A DNA stretch of 64,000 nt from positions 48,120-112,119 of the forward strand of contig MEOG01000123.1 of NCBI GenBank assembly GCA_001769125.1, written 5' to 3'. Each line of letters begins with the position of its first letter. The stretch's first letter is position 1. The position numbers were made by a program, and so were the translations under genes. Origin of the DNA: Bacteroidetes bacterium GWF2_35_48 (GTDB lineage Bacteria > Bacteroidota > Bacteroidia > Bacteroidales > GWF2-35-48). This document shows positions 15,771-28,400 of the stretch, in pieces. The notes below the pieces were generated by a model. It worked only from the letters and a program-made list of their open reading frames with translations. It was not told the DNA's origin and made no database searches.

Positions 15771-18700
15771 ATGAAAAAATTTATATCTTGCTTTCTTATA
15801 TTATGCTTCTGTTTAGGTGTTTCTTATGGGCAGATAAATTTACCTGTTACAGGAAGTGCTACACACACTACATGCAGCAATCAGGTTTATGACAATGGTG
15901 GTTCCGGAAGTAATTATTCTATTAATTGCGATGGATATGTTGTTATTTATCCAAGCAATACAAGTATGAAAGTGCAGGTATCAGGCTCTTTTACTACTGA
16001 AACGAATTACGACTATTTATATATTTACAATGGCGCAGGTACAGGAGGAACTTTGCTGGGTACTTATAATGGTACGGGTGCTGTTCCTGTTACGCAGTCA
16101 TCAGGAGCTAATATTCCTTTAACCATTCGTTTCGTGTCTGACGGTTCTGTTGCATATTCAGGGTTTGAATTGAATGTTTCCTGTGTTGCCACGGGTGCGC
16201 CTACAACCGGCGATTGCCTGGGGGCAATTCCGATTTGTACAAATTCATACAATCCGGCTGTTTCTGCAGTGGGAATTGGTAATTATGCTGATGTGCTTTC
16301 AGGCGTTACTCCTTGTGGCACTTTTGAGAAAAATTCTACCTGGTATACTTTTACGGTTCAAACAGCTGGTTGGTTTACTTTTAATATTGGATCTTCTGTT
16401 GATTATGATTTTGCCTTATATGATTTAACTAATAATTCCTGTTACGATATCATGAATCAGAATGTAAATAGTGTCAGATGTAATTGGTCGCAATATATCG
16501 AAACGAACCCAAGTGGCGTTTTAGGAACAGGTCTGCATACGAGTGCTTCAAATGCAAATGAAGGAGCCTCCGGTTATTCATGGAGTTCGGCTATTTATTG
16601 TAATGCCGGGCAACAATTTGCTTTATTGATTGATAATTATACTGGTGGTGCAACCAACTATTGGCTTCAGTTCAATCCGGGTGGTGGTGCGGGAATTATT
16701 GACAATACCGGTCCTTCTTTAGGCAATGTAACACCTCCTTCCTGTGGTTCAAACACACTTACATTTCAGTTTTCTGAAAGTGTTAACTGTAGTAGTGTCG
16801 CTGTAACAGATTTGGATTTAACGGGTCCAGGCGGTCCTTATACACTTTCAAATATTGTTGGTCTGGAATGTAGTACAGGTGCTCTTTATGGGCAAACCTT
16901 TACCGTTAATGTGTCCCCACCATTGATTACAAGCGGTAATTTTGTTCTTGCAATGGATGGAAGTATTTCTGATCAATGCAATAATCCAACAAATACAACA
17001 GTAACGCTTCCCTTTGTAATTACAAATGTAACCACTTCCGCAACAGTTTCACAGACGATTACTTGTAATGGAGCAAGTACAGGAGCTTTAACTGCAAATC
17101 CTACCGGAGGAACCCCTCCCTATACTTATGCATGGAGCTCATCTCCTGCTCAGTCAACCCAGACGGCAACTAATTTACCTGCAGGGTCTTACAATGTAAC
17201 AGCAACAGACCAAAACGGTTGCAGCGGAACAGCAAGTGCTTCGTTAACGCAACCTTCTGCTTTAACTCCAGGAGTTATTGCAAATAATCAATCAGTATGT
17301 TATAATTCGACTCCTGCTATCTTAACCTCAAGCTCGAATGCTTCAGGGGGCACAGGTTCTATTGTGTATCAATGGCAATCTACAACTGTAGCTGGTTGTG
17401 CAAGTGGATGGACTGATATTACAGGGGCAACAGGGCCTACTTACACACCGGGAGTTTTAACTCAGACAACTTGTTTTAGGCGAAGAGCAACAGATAATTG
17501 TACATCGCAATATTCAAATGCAATAACTGTAACGGTAAATACTCTTCCTGTTATTACGGGCGCAGTAAGCACAAATGTTACTATTTGTGGCGGAAGCAAT
17601 GGTACAATCTCAATAACTGCAACGGGTGCGACTCCTTTATTTTATTCTATTGATGGCGGAAGTTCTTTTGTTGCCAATGGTGGAAATTTCTCAGGATTGC
17701 CAAATGGGAATTATCCTATTGCTATCAGAGATAATAATGGATGTATTGTTTATGGTACAACTTTATCAATATCTGCAGGAAGTGCTCCGCCTGCTCCTGC
17801 TGCAGGAACTAGTGATACTTACTGCTATGGAGAAGCTCTGGCAAATCTTACTGCAACTGCCGGAAACGGCGGAACACTGACATGGTATTCTGACCCAGCC
17901 CTTAATAATATTATTGCAACAGCAAGCTTTATAACGCCATTTAATAATATCGGAACAACAGATTATTATGTTACTGAAACTGTATCAAATTGCGAAAGTG
18001 TTCCAACTACAATTACAATTACAATTAATCCTTTACCTGTCGCAGATCTTACTCCTGCTTCAGAAACTATTTGTAGTGGTAGTACTTCATCAATATCTCT
18101 TTCCTCAACGGTTAATGGTACAACTTTTTCATGGACAGCCACTCAAGCTGGTGTTAGTGGTGCTGCTAATGGTACAGGTAATTTTATTAATCAAACACTT
18201 TCAACTACCGCTTCAAATGTGGGTACTGTAATTTATACAATTACACCTTCTGCAAATGGCTGTACCGGTTCAACATCAACAGCTACTGTATATGTGAATC
18301 CTATTCCTAATGTTTCTGCAACGCCCTCCACACAAACTATTTGTAGTGGAAGTTCCACCTCTATTTCACTTTCTTCTACAGTTGGCAGTACGGTATTTGA
18401 CTGGACAACCTCTTTATCTGGTGTTACGGGAGGTTCCGATGGAACGGGCTCCACTATTTCTCAGACTTTGACTACAACCGGAACTACTCAGGGAAGTGTT
18501 GTTTATACTATAACTCCAACATTTGATGTTTGTCCTGGGAATCCAATAAATGTTACTATAAATGTGAATCCTATTCCTGTGCTTACAGTTTCTCCTTCAA
18601 CTCCCTCTATATGCAGCGGTTCTTCAACAGGGATGACACTTAGTTCAAATGTAACTGGTACTAATTATAGCTGGACTGTTACACAAAACAACACAACAGG

Positions 18701-21700
18701 CGCAAGTTCAGGCACAGGAAGTTCTATCGATCAGATTTTAAATACGACTTCTCAGGCAACAGGCACAGCAACGTATTCAATAACACCTTCTGCAAGTTCT
18801 TGTAATGGAACGCCTGTTGATGTCGTTGTAACTGTTAATCCTGTTCCAAGTATAACTGCAACTCCTTCATCGCAGACAATATGTACTTATGATGCAACAA
18901 ATATTCTATTAACATCGAACGTAACGGGAGCAGGTTTTAGCTGGACCTATTCCACTGCGAATGTACTCGGCGCATCTGACGGTAACGGTAGTTCAATTAC
19001 GCAAATCTTGGGAAACCCTGCGCTACTACCAGAAACCATAACATATAATATTACCTCAAATTATTTTAATTGCTCTAGTCTGCCATTAAATGTTGTAGTA
19101 ACTGTAAATCCGTATCCTGTTATTGATCCGGCTATTTTACCTGACACTATTTGCAGTGGCGATGCATTGAATATTCCTCTTGCATCTAATGTTGCCGGAA
19201 CAAGTTTTTCATGGATTGCTAACCAGTCTAATACAAGTGGCGCAAATACAGGTAATGGTTCCGTTATTAATGATATTATTACTGCGCCCGATCCTGGAGG
19301 TTTTGTTGATTATTTTGTTATACCTTCAGCTTATGGTTGTAATGGACTTATAGATACAATAAATGTTGTAGTAAACCCCGGTCCTGTTATTGTTTCGGAA
19401 GATACAACCTATGTAACTTATTGCGGTGGCTCTGATGGCGCAATTGAGATAGTTGCGACTGGGCTGGCTCCTTTAGAATATTCAATTGATAATGGAGCTA
19501 CTTTCGTACAGAATGGCGGTATATTTACTAATCTTGCTCTGGGGGCTTACAATGTTGCTGTAAGAAATGTTTTGGGCTGTATTACTTATGGTTCCGTTTT
19601 AAATATAGCAGAGGTTGGTGCTCCTCCCGCTCCTGTAGCCGGAACGAATGCTACCTATTGTACAGGAGATGTAATTGCGCCATTGTTTGCAAATACTACT
19701 GCGGGCGGGGCTGTTAACTGGTATTCCAATCCGTCTTTAACAAATATTTTACATACGGGTACTTCGTATACACCAACTCCTGTAGTAGGAACAAATACTT
19801 ATTATGTTACTGAAACAACAGGTGGTTGCCAGAGTGATCCGACAATTATTACTATTATTGTGAAGACCTCTCCGGTAGCAAACATTACACCTGCATCGCA
19901 GACTATTTGCAGTGGAGGCTTAGCAAACCTTAGCATTGCATCTTCTCCTGCGAATGCAACATTCGCATGGACTGTCATTCAAAATAATGTTACAGGAGCT
20001 TCTGACGGTACAGGTACAAGTATTGTTCAAACATTAACAAATAGTTTTCTTACACCCGGCACTGCAATTTATACCATCACTCCAACTCTAAATGGCTGTA
20101 TCGGTAGTACAACAGATGTAACTGTTACGGTTAATCCATTGCCTGTTGTAACTTTAGATTTACAATCAGCAGTTTGCCAGAACACGATGAGTGTTTCACT
20201 TATTGGAGGTTCTCCAGCAGGTGGGGTTTACTCCGGTCCCGGTGTTACAGGTGGAAGTTTTTATCCTGCTGTCGGGCTTGGGCAACACAGTTTAACGTAT
20301 ACGTATACAGATGGCAATACTTGTACTAACAGCGCTACAGATATCATCACTGTTGTAGCCAATCCTTCTGTTGCATTAGCTCCTTTTGAACCTGTTTGTA
20401 ATGGCTCTGCTCCTTTAGTTCTAACGGGAGGAAGCCCTTCTGGTGGGACGTATCTCGGCAACGGAGTTTCCTCCGGAAGCTTTGATCCTGTGGTTGCAGG
20501 TCTTGGATCGCATACAATTTCATATACTTTCACAGATACAAATAATTGTTCGGGTTCTGCTACTGGCTCTATTACCGTTGCGCCTCTACCAATGGTTGAA
20601 ATTACATTCACAACTCCGGTTTCCTGTTTTGGGATGTATAATGGAACAGCTTTGGCTAATTCTGTTAGCGGAACTTCCCCTTATTCTTATGAATGGGATA
20701 ATTTACCCGTAAGTTATACGGCAACAGCAACAGGATTATATCCGAATCAATGGTATCATGTAACTGTTACGGATGTTAATGGCTGTGCAGATATCGATAG
20801 TGTTTTATTACCCGAGCCGGCGCTTCTTACTTTTTCTGCGCAATCTCAGAATCCGACTTGCGGACTTGCAAATGGCTCTGTTGGTGTTATCCCTGCTGGT
20901 GGAACAACACCCTATTTATATAATTGGACAAACTATAGCGATAGTACCGGAAATTCTTTAACCAATATCCCTGCCGGGGTATATTTTGTTACAATTACAG
21001 ATGCAAACGGATGTACTGAAGATACAATGCTTAGTATTGCAACCAGTCCTTCTGTAGTTGCAAATTTTATTGTTACAAATCCGCTATGTTATAGTACTGC
21101 TACAGGAAGTATTATTGCTGCGATGACTTCCGGTGTTGCACCCTTTAGTTATTTGTGGAGTACAGGAGATACAACCTCCACAATGGATAGTTTGACAGCA
21201 GGGCAGATAAGTGTAACAATTACAGATTTTCATAATTGTTCATTTTCAGACACAGTGAATTTTACAGAACCTTCGGATATTGTTTTAAACGATTCGGTAG
21301 TTGATGCAAAATGCTATGGCAGTGCTGACGGAAAAATTCAACTTTTCGTAACGGGTGGTGTAACTCCCTACACGTATCAGTGGTTTCCTAACACAGGCGA
21401 TTCTGTATTAATCGCAGGTGCAGGGGTATATTCAGTTACTGTTACCGATGCGAACAATTGTTCAAAAGTAATATCTGATACAATAGGACAGCCATTAGCA
21501 CCTCTTTTTGCCACACTTGTTGTAGACAGTGCAAAGTGTTGGGGAGATAGCACGGGCAGAGCGAAAATTACAGTTACAGGAGGGACTTCTGATTATTACT
21601 ATATATGGAGTACGGTGCCCATTCAAACAACAAACACAGCCTATAATTTAACAGCAGGAAATTATACGGTAACAGTTCTTGATCATTATCAATGTATGCT

Positions 21701-22232
21701 GTTAACAAGTCTGGAAGTTAAAGAACCTTCTAAAATTGAAGCGATTTTAGCAATTGATTCCGCCTCTTGTGTTGAAGGGAATGATGGTTTAATAATTATT
21801 CATTCATCAGGAGGTTTCCCTCCTTATTCCTACAGAGTATATAGCGATCCGCAGCAAACAGATTCGATTGCCGTTAATTTATTTAAGGGCTATTACAGCA
21901 TTAAAATTACAGACAGGACTGGTTGCTTCAGAATGTTTGATGCAGATATTCCGAACCGACCTGTACCCTGCTTGGAAATACCTACCGTTTTCACACCAAA
22001 TGAAGATGGGATTCATGACTTATGGAATATCCGAAATATTCATTTATATCCAAAAGCAACAATAGAAGTGTATAACCGATGGGGAAATTTAATTTATCAG
22101 GCAGGTCCTTTAGACAAACGCTGGGATGGAAAGTATAATGGTGTTGATTGCCCATCTGGTTCTTATGTTTATATTATTGATCTTGGCAATGGAACAAAAG
22201 TTCATAATGGGACAGTTACAATTGTGAGGTAA
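15771..22232 (+). CDS. Large T9SS-secreted adhesin (CUB, PKD-like, SprB repeats, CHU_C)
   Basis: A 2153-residue secreted protein. Order of parts: signal peptide (MKKFISCFLILCFCLGVSYG); CUB-like domain (about 35-138); PPC-like domain (about 148-300, CLGAIPICTNSYNP); Ig-like region; a SprB repeat (NPTGGTPPYTYAWSS). Five PKD-like repeats follow, each opening like QTICSGSS, interrupted and followed by two modules of the DVTICGGSNG plus APPAPVAGTNATYC type; a sixth PKD-like repeat comes next. Then come two VCQN/VCNG modules, six SprB repeats and a gliding-motility-associated C-terminal domain (IPTVFTPNEDGIHDLWNI, ending VTIVR) that acts as a T9SS type B sorting signal. The layout is that of SprB-type cell-surface adhesins. 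A strong terminator follows at 22253. Confidence 0.9.
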   Translation: MKKFISCFLILCFCLGVSYGQINLPVTGSATHTTCSNQVYDNGGSGSNYSINCDGYVVIYPSNTSMKVQVSGSFTTETNYDYLYIYNGAGTGGTLLGTYNGTGAVPVTQSSGANIPLTIRFVSDGSVAYSGFELNVSCVATGAPTTGDCLGAIPICTNSYNPAVSAVGIGNYADVLSGVTPCGTFEKNSTWYTFTVQTAGWFTFNIGSSVDYDFALYDLTNNSCYDIMNQNVNSVRCNWSQYIETNPSGVLGTGLHTSASNANEGASGYSWSSAIYCNAGQQFALLIDNYTGGATNYWLQFNPGGGAGIIDNTGPSLGNVTPPSCGSNTLTFQFSESVNCSSVAVTDLDLTGPGGPYTLSNIVGLECSTGALYGQTFTVNVSPPLITSGNFVLAMDGSISDQCNNPTNTTVTLPFVITNVTTSATVSQTITCNGASTGALTANPTGGTPPYTYAWSSSPAQSTQTATNLPAGSYNVTATDQNGCSGTASASLTQPSALTPGVIANNQSVCYNSTPAILTSSSNASGGTGSIVYQWQSTTVAGCASGWTDITGATGPTYTPGVLTQTTCFRRRATDNCTSQYSNAITVTVNTLPVITGAVSTNVTICGGSNGTISITATGATPLFYSIDGGSSFVANGGNFSGLPNGNYPIAIRDNNGCIVYGTTLSISAGSAPPAPAAGTSDTYCYGEALANLTATAGNGGTLTWYSDPALNNIIATASFITPFNNIGTTDYYVTETVSNCESVPTTITITINPLPVADLTPASETICSGSTSSISLSSTVNGTTFSWTATQAGVSGAANGTGNFINQTLSTTASNVGTVIYTITPSANGCTGSTSTATVYVNPIPNVSATPSTQTICSGSSTSISLSSTVGSTVFDWTTSLSGVTGGSDGTGSTISQTLTTTGTTQGSVVYTITPTFDVCPGNPINVTINVNPIPVLTVSPSTPSICSGSSTGMTLSSNVTGTNYSWTVTQNNTTGASSGTGSSIDQILNTTSQATGTATYSITPSASSCNGTPVDVVVTVNPVPSITATPSSQTICTYDATNILLTSNVTGAGFSWTYSTANVLGASDGNGSSITQILGNPALLPETITYNITSNYFNCSSLPLNVVVTVNPYPVIDPAILPDTICSGDALNIPLASNVAGTSFSWIANQSNTSGANTGNGSVINDIITAPDPGGFVDYFVIPSAYGCNGLIDTINVVVNPGPVIVSEDTTYVTYCGGSDGAIEIVATGLAPLEYSIDNGATFVQNGGIFTNLALGAYNVAVRNVLGCITYGSVLNIAEVGAPPAPVAGTNATYCTGDVIAPLFANTTAGGAVNWYSNPSLTNILHTGTSYTPTPVVGTNTYYVTETTGGCQSDPTIITIIVKTSPVANITPASQTICSGGLANLSIASSPANATFAWTVIQNNVTGASDGTGTSIVQTLTNSFLTPGTAIYTITPTLNGCIGSTTDVTVTVNPLPVVTLDLQSAVCQNTMSVSLIGGSPAGGVYSGPGVTGGSFYPAVGLGQHSLTYTYTDGNTCTNSATDIITVVANPSVALAPFEPVCNGSAPLVLTGGSPSGGTYLGNGVSSGSFDPVVAGLGSHTISYTFTDTNNCSGSATGSITVAPLPMVEITFTTPVSCFGMYNGTALANSVSGTSPYSYEWDNLPVSYTATATGLYPNQWYHVTVTDVNGCADIDSVLLPEPALLTFSAQSQNPTCGLANGSVGVIPAGGTTPYLYNWTNYSDSTGNSLTNIPAGVYFVTITDANGCTEDTMLSIATSPSVVANFIVTNPLCYSTATGSIIAAMTSGVAPFSYLWSTGDTTSTMDSLTAGQISVTITDFHNCSFSDTVNFTEPSDIVLNDSVVDAKCYGSADGKIQLFVTGGVTPYTYQWFPNTGDSVLIAGAGVYSVTVTDANNCSKVISDTIGQPLAPLFATLVVDSAKCWGDSTGRAKITVTGGTSDYYYIWSTVPIQTTNTAYNLTAGNYTVTVLDHYQCMLLTSLEVKEPSKIEAILAIDSASCVEGNDGLIIIHSSGGFPPYSYRVYSDPQQTDSIAVNLFKGYYSIKITDRTGCFRMFDADIPNRPVPCLEIPTVFTPNEDGIHDLWNIRNIHLYPKATIEVYNRWGNLIYQAGPLDKRWDGKYNGVDCPSGSYVYIIDLGNGTKVHNGTVTIVR

Positions 22233-22252
22233 TTTTAGAAATAAATTTTTAC

Positions 22253-22286
22253 AAAAAAAGCCACTAGTTTTTTAGTGGCTTTTTTT
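22253..22286 (+). terminator. Rho-independent terminator after the first adhesin
   Basis: AAAAAAAGCCACTA and TAGTGGCTTTTTTT form a perfect 14-bp stem with a 6-nt loop, ending in a T run. It lies 20 bp after the stop at 22232 and can also work in the reverse direction. Confidence 0.9.
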
Positions 22287-22382
22287 ATATGCAAAAATTT
22301 AATTTACAGTTTTTTATACATTGTGTTTTTCTTTATGCATTCTTTTTCTTTTTAAAGGATATAGATTTTATTAAATTTTCTT

Positions 22383-22412
22383 TTGGCAATACCCTAAAAA
22401 TTAGTTATATTG
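22383..22412 (+). promoter_or_regulatory. Likely promoter of the giant adhesin gene
   Basis: TTG at 22383-22385 is followed after 20 bp by TATATTG at 22406-22412, one T short of the TAnnTTTG -7 consensus. It follows the terminator and precedes the ATG at 22452 by about 40 nt, so the giant gene and sprF may be expressed separately from the first adhesin. Confidence 0.4.
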
Positions 22413-22451
22413 CAAGGTTTTTTTAACCCTTTAGAAAAAATAAAATACATT

Positions 22452-25400
22452 ATGAGAAAATTTATAATAGCAGGCTTATTATTCGCCTTGTTTAATCCTA
22501 TTTATTTTTTTGCTCAATCTCTTGAAAATACAAGCAAAGAATTGTATACAACTGTTTTGAAAGTAAAAAATCTTTCAACGAAAAGGGATGTGTTATCTGT
22601 TGAGAGAATTCTATCTCAGATACCCGGTGTTGTAAAATCTCAAACAAATCTTGCGAAAGGTTTTTGTGAATTAACTGTAACAGGAGAGCTTTATCAAGAT
22701 ATATTATTGCAGAAAATCGGAGCAAGGGGTTATGAGGCAGAAATTGTTTCTATGAAACGGATTTCAGATTTGCCAAATAACAATATGGATGTTGATTGCA
22801 GTAATAAAAATGCAGTAGCTTCCAATTCTAATACATGGATCGGCTTTGAAAAGAAAGAAGAACATAAAACTTCTGAGTTAAATAAAATAGGAAAACGTTC
22901 ATTTTTTAATAAGAATTGGGAGAATAATAGTTTTAGGGAATTTACACCCGAGGATGAAATTCTTGAAAAAAGAACAAGAGTAGCAAAGCATTTTAAAAAA
23001 AGTGATGGATCTTTTGCTGCTTTTATTGGAGATTTAAAACATTATAAAGACGATAATGGAGCTTGGCAGGATGTTGATTTCTCAATAAGAAATAATAGTA
23101 CCGGAAAATATAGTAATCATCCCTACTCGAATAATACACACGAAATCAAATCCTACTTCCCCGCTAATGCTGATGATTCAGGGGTTATTTTGAATTATGG
23201 AAATAATCATCTGAATTTCTGGAAAAATCCAAAAATGAAAATATTGGATTCTGAAAATAACACTATTGATGTTGTAGCTGCTAATGATGTGAAAGGCGTA
23301 ATTACGGAAAATGTAATAAGGTATAATGATTTTCCAGGAATAACAGATGAATTTGTTGTTCGCGATGGTGGTGTTGAAAACAATATCGTGATAAATTCTT
23401 TGCAGGGCATGTTGAATTTATCTCACGGTAATAGCAGTGTCGTATTTGAGCAATTTATACCCCTTTCTGATAATTATAAAGTTTATCAAAAAAATGAAGT
23501 GATAAATAAGGATTTTTCTGATAATAGCTTCATGATAAAATTGCCTGATGATTCAGTTGGATTTATTTTTTCTCCAATAGTAGTATTTGATAATGGAATT
23601 ACAAAAGAGAGAGCCATTGAATTGCTTGCAATACCTGTTGAAAAAATAACACTTGATGAAATTGCTGAACGTGATGCACATATTGTTACTGGAAAATATC
23701 AAATTCATTTTGTACAAAATGGAGTCATTTTATCTTGTGTTGTACCCCTGAATTGGTTACAGGCTGATAGTAGGTTATTTCCTGTAGTTATAGATCCTTA
23801 TGTTATTGTTGGCACTGGAACATCTGTTCAGCGTTCCCCATGGGGTATGTATTGGGGATATGAAAGATATCCTTCTTTATATACTTATGCTGAAATAGGA
23901 ACTTATGGTACAATTACCGGCACATTTTGGTATCCTACTGTTGCAACCACAGTTTCTGCATCCGGAAATTGCTATTTAAAAACTCAATCGGGAAGTACCC
24001 TTACTGCAGATACTTGGGCAAACATTATTTCAGGCGCAACATCAAAAGCTGTTACCGTTAGTTTTCCCAGCATAGATGGTTGGTATGGTTATACTGGTTG
24101 GACTTATAATTATTCATCCGGGAATCTACTAGTTCTTTGTGAGACAAATGCTGGAGGCACGGGAACAGGGACTAGTTCAGCTCCTCAATTTAGATATTCA
24201 AGTGCAACAAATATGAGTGGCACCCTAATGGCTGACAATACTGCTCCAACAGGAAATTTTACATTATCAAGTAACAGACCTAATATTTATTTAGAGTATA
24301 CGACAACTTCCACACCAGCTAATGATGAACCTTGTAATGCCACTGCAGTAACTGTTGGGAGTTCTTGTTCCTTTTCAACCTATACAAATGCGAATGCAAC
24401 AGCATCATCAGGACCTCCAGCCCCGGGTTGTGCTAGTTATGTTGGAGCAGATGTTTGGTTTTCAGTAACAGTTCCCGCTTCTGGTCATCTTGTTTTTGAT
24501 ACCCAGACAGGAGTAATCACAGATGGGGGCATGGCAATTTATTCAGGTACATGTGGCTCTCTTACTCTTATAGAATGCGATGATGATGATAGCGATAATG
24601 GTGCAATGTCGAAAATAGACAGAACAGGTTTAACCTCTGGTGCAACAATTTGGATCAGAGTTTGGGAATATGGAGGAGATAATAATGGAACTTTTGGTCT
24701 GTGTGTTTATTCTCCATCTGCTATAACAAACGACCAATGTGCCGATGCAATTCTTTTAGCCTGCGGTTCTTCAGTTGCCGGAACTACAACTGGAGCAACT
24801 ATAACAAATGACCCTACGGCTGATTGCGGTACGACTATAACAGCGCCTGGTGTTTGGTATCGAATTGTCGGTACTGGAGATGAAACGACCGTAAGTCTTT
24901 GTGGTGCCCCTTATGATTCAAAGCTTTCAATTTATTCGGGTTCGTGTGGGTCGCTTACCTGTATCACAGGCGAGGATGATGATTATACCGATTGCGGAGA
25001 TAACGACCCATACCTAACCTTTAACACAGTAAACGGAACAACGTATTACTTTTTTGTGCATGGATATAGCTCCGGTACAGGCGATTTTACAATCAATGTA
25101 TCCTGTGCTACGCTTCTTCCTCCTAATTGCCCAACCCTCACATCTCCTTCAAACGGATTAACAAATGTCAGCTCTTTTGCTGCTTTAAACTGGACTGCGC
25201 CAACAGGGGGTGGTAATCCTTCTCACTACCTATTATATTTTGGTACTAATAATCCTCCAACAAATATCCATAATGGTACTAATATAGGCAATATATTGGC
25301 TTATTCACCAGTAATGAGCCCGAGTACTACTTATTACTGGAAAGTGGTTTCTGTTAATACTGCCGGTCAGGCTACAGGTTGCGATACTTGGAGTTTTACG

Positions 25401-28400
25401 ACAGGAGCTTCTTCTACTTTGATTGTTGATAATACTACTTATACTCCTACACAACTGATTCAAAATTATCTTATTTCGGGATGCTTAGAGGCAGCAAATG
25501 TTACGTTCTCAGGAGATTTAGATCAAATAGGTTTTTTTACAGGAGGGAATTCGTCAATAGGCTATAATACTGGTTTGGTTTTGTCAAGCGGAAATGCAAA
25601 AGATGCTGAAGGACCGAATTCTTCTTCTTCAGTTTATACGGCATATTCAGGAGCAGGAGATGCAACTATTGACGCTATTGTTTCTCCAGAAACATCAGAA
25701 GATGCTGCTGTGTTAGAATTTGACTTCAAACCTTCAAGCGATATAGTTTCTTTCAGATATACTTTTGCATCAGAGGAATATAATGAATTTGTCAATTCTT
25801 CATTTAACGATGCTTTTGGTTTCTTTTTATCAGGAGGACCTGAAGGATATTCTTCAGAAAATCTTGCATTAATTCCCGGAACTTCTGTTCCTGTAACTAT
25901 TAACAATGTGAATAATGGAGAGGATAATCCGGCAGTAGGACCTTGTACCAATTGTACTTATTTTAGGGATAATGCGTATGGTTTTAGCACCCTTAATATT
26001 GAAAGCGATGGTCTGACAACTGTATTAACTGCTACTGCTTCGGTTACAGCCTGTCAGTGGTATCATATTAAACTGGTTGTTGCAGACGTCGGAGATGACT
26101 GGTATGATAGCTGGGTATTTCTTGAAGCAAACAGCTTTTCTTCAGGAAACGGAATTGCTTTAAATATTGCGAATGCAACAGGTGTAAAACATTCATGGGA
26201 AGGATGTAATTCCAATGTGATTTTTACACGAATGGATTCATCGAATACTTCTACTCCAATTACTATTAATTATACTCTTGGAGGTACAGCAACTTCAGGT
26301 GTGGATTATAATAATCTTTCTAATCCTGTAACTATTGCTGCCGGAGATACTTCTATTGTTTTACCTTTAACAACAATCAGTGATGGATTAACTGAAAGTG
26401 TAGAAACAATTACATTTACAGTAAATGGTGGTGGTTGTCCTTGCAATCCTATTATTCTGAGAGATACCATTTACGTTCACGATTTTCAGGGTGTTTCCGG
26501 GTATATAAATGAAAGTAATTCAACAATATGTCAGGGACAATCTGTAACATTGACTAGTACTGTAACATATGGAAATTATTACACATACGATTGGTATGCA
26601 GGGGGGACATTGTTTTCTCACGCTGCCAATGTAACTGTTTCTCCAACTTCGACTACATCTTATACGCTTGCAATAAGGGATTCTTGCGGAAACATTGATA
26701 ATAATAATACGGTTTCTATATCTGTAAATACACCATCAACAGCGCCTACCTCAATAACGGCAAGCGCGACAACTGTTTGCGCCGGAACAAATGTTACATT
26801 GACAAGGAGCGGAGGGACTCTTGGTACTGGTGCAACATGGCAATGGTATTCAGCTTCGTGTGGAGGAACCTCTGTTGGAACAGGTAACAGTATTTCTGTT
26901 GCTCCAACAACAACTACTACTTATTACGTAAGGGCAGAAGGAGCTTGTGGAAGTACCACTTGTGCTTCAGTTACAATAACGGTTAATCCTGTTCCTGTTC
27001 TTACTACATCTCCAACCTCGCAAACAATATGCAGTGGAGGCGCAACTAATATAGGATTGTCTTCAAATGTGTCGGGAACGACTTACAGTTATACAGTATC
27101 ACAATCTGCAAATGTTTCTGGCGGTGCTTCCGGGACAACAAGTCCGATAGCTCAAACATTAACCTATTCCGGCACAACATCGGGTACTGCAACTTATACG
27201 ATTACTCCTACAGCTAATTCCTGTGTAGGGACTGCGCAAAATGTCGTAGTTACAGTAAATCCAAAACCTACAATAACTCCTTCTCCTGCTTCACAGATAA
27301 TATGTAATGGAGGATCTACAAGTATTTCTTTATCGTCTAATGTTGCAGGAACATCAATAAGTTGGACAGCTTCTCAGTCTGGCGTTTCAGGAGCTTCCGC
27401 AGGAACCGGCACAAGTATTGCCCAAACATTATCAAATTCAGGTACTACAGCCGGAACAGCAACTTATACTATTTCTGGAACAGCAAATAGCTGTACGGGA
27501 AGTACTGTAAATGTTGTTGTAACAGTTAATCCTACTCCTGTTGTAACAGCTAATCCTGTTAATCAGACAATATGTAGTGGTGCTGCGCCATCTATTGCTT
27601 TAACTTCAAATGTTACAGGAACAACTTATAGCTGGACTGTTGCTCAATCTGGTGTTTCAGGTGGAAGCTCCGGCAGTGGGACACCCATAGCGCAAACATT
27701 AACATGTTCCGGTGCTAGTCAGGGAACTGCTACTTATGCTGTTACGCCATCTGCTAATTCTTGTAGTGGTAATTCTGTTAATGTTCCAATTTATGTAAAC
27801 CCAAAACCCGTTGTAACAGCAACACCCTCACCAACCTCTATTTGCAGTGGAAGCACTACAGGTATAGCATTAACCTCAAATGTTTCCGGTACTACTTTTA
27901 ACTGGACAGTGAGCCAGACAAATGCTACAGGAGGAAGCGCAGGTAGTGGAAGCTCTATTGCGCAAACATTGTCTACTACAGGAGGAACACCCGGTACTGT
28001 TACTTATGCTGTTACAGGAACTGCCGTGAGTTGTACAGGAAACGCTACAAATGTTAATGTTACTGTAAATACTATACCGGTAATAACAGGTGCTACGAAA
28101 GTGGATGTTACTATTTGTGGTGGTAGTAATGGAAGTATAACTATTACAGCAACAGGAGCTGCTCCTTTGTCTTTCTCTATTGATGGTGGATCAACATGGA
28201 CAGCAGGAACAAGTCCTTATACTTTTTCTGGCTTAACTGCAGGAAATTATCCGGTTGCAGTAAAAAATAATTATGGATGTATTACTTATGGAGCAACACT
28301 TGTGGTTGCTGCCGGAGGCGCACCTCCTGCTCCTGTTGCCGGAACAAATGCAACCTATTGTCAGGGCGTTACAGCTTCTAATTTAACTGCTACAGCAGGA

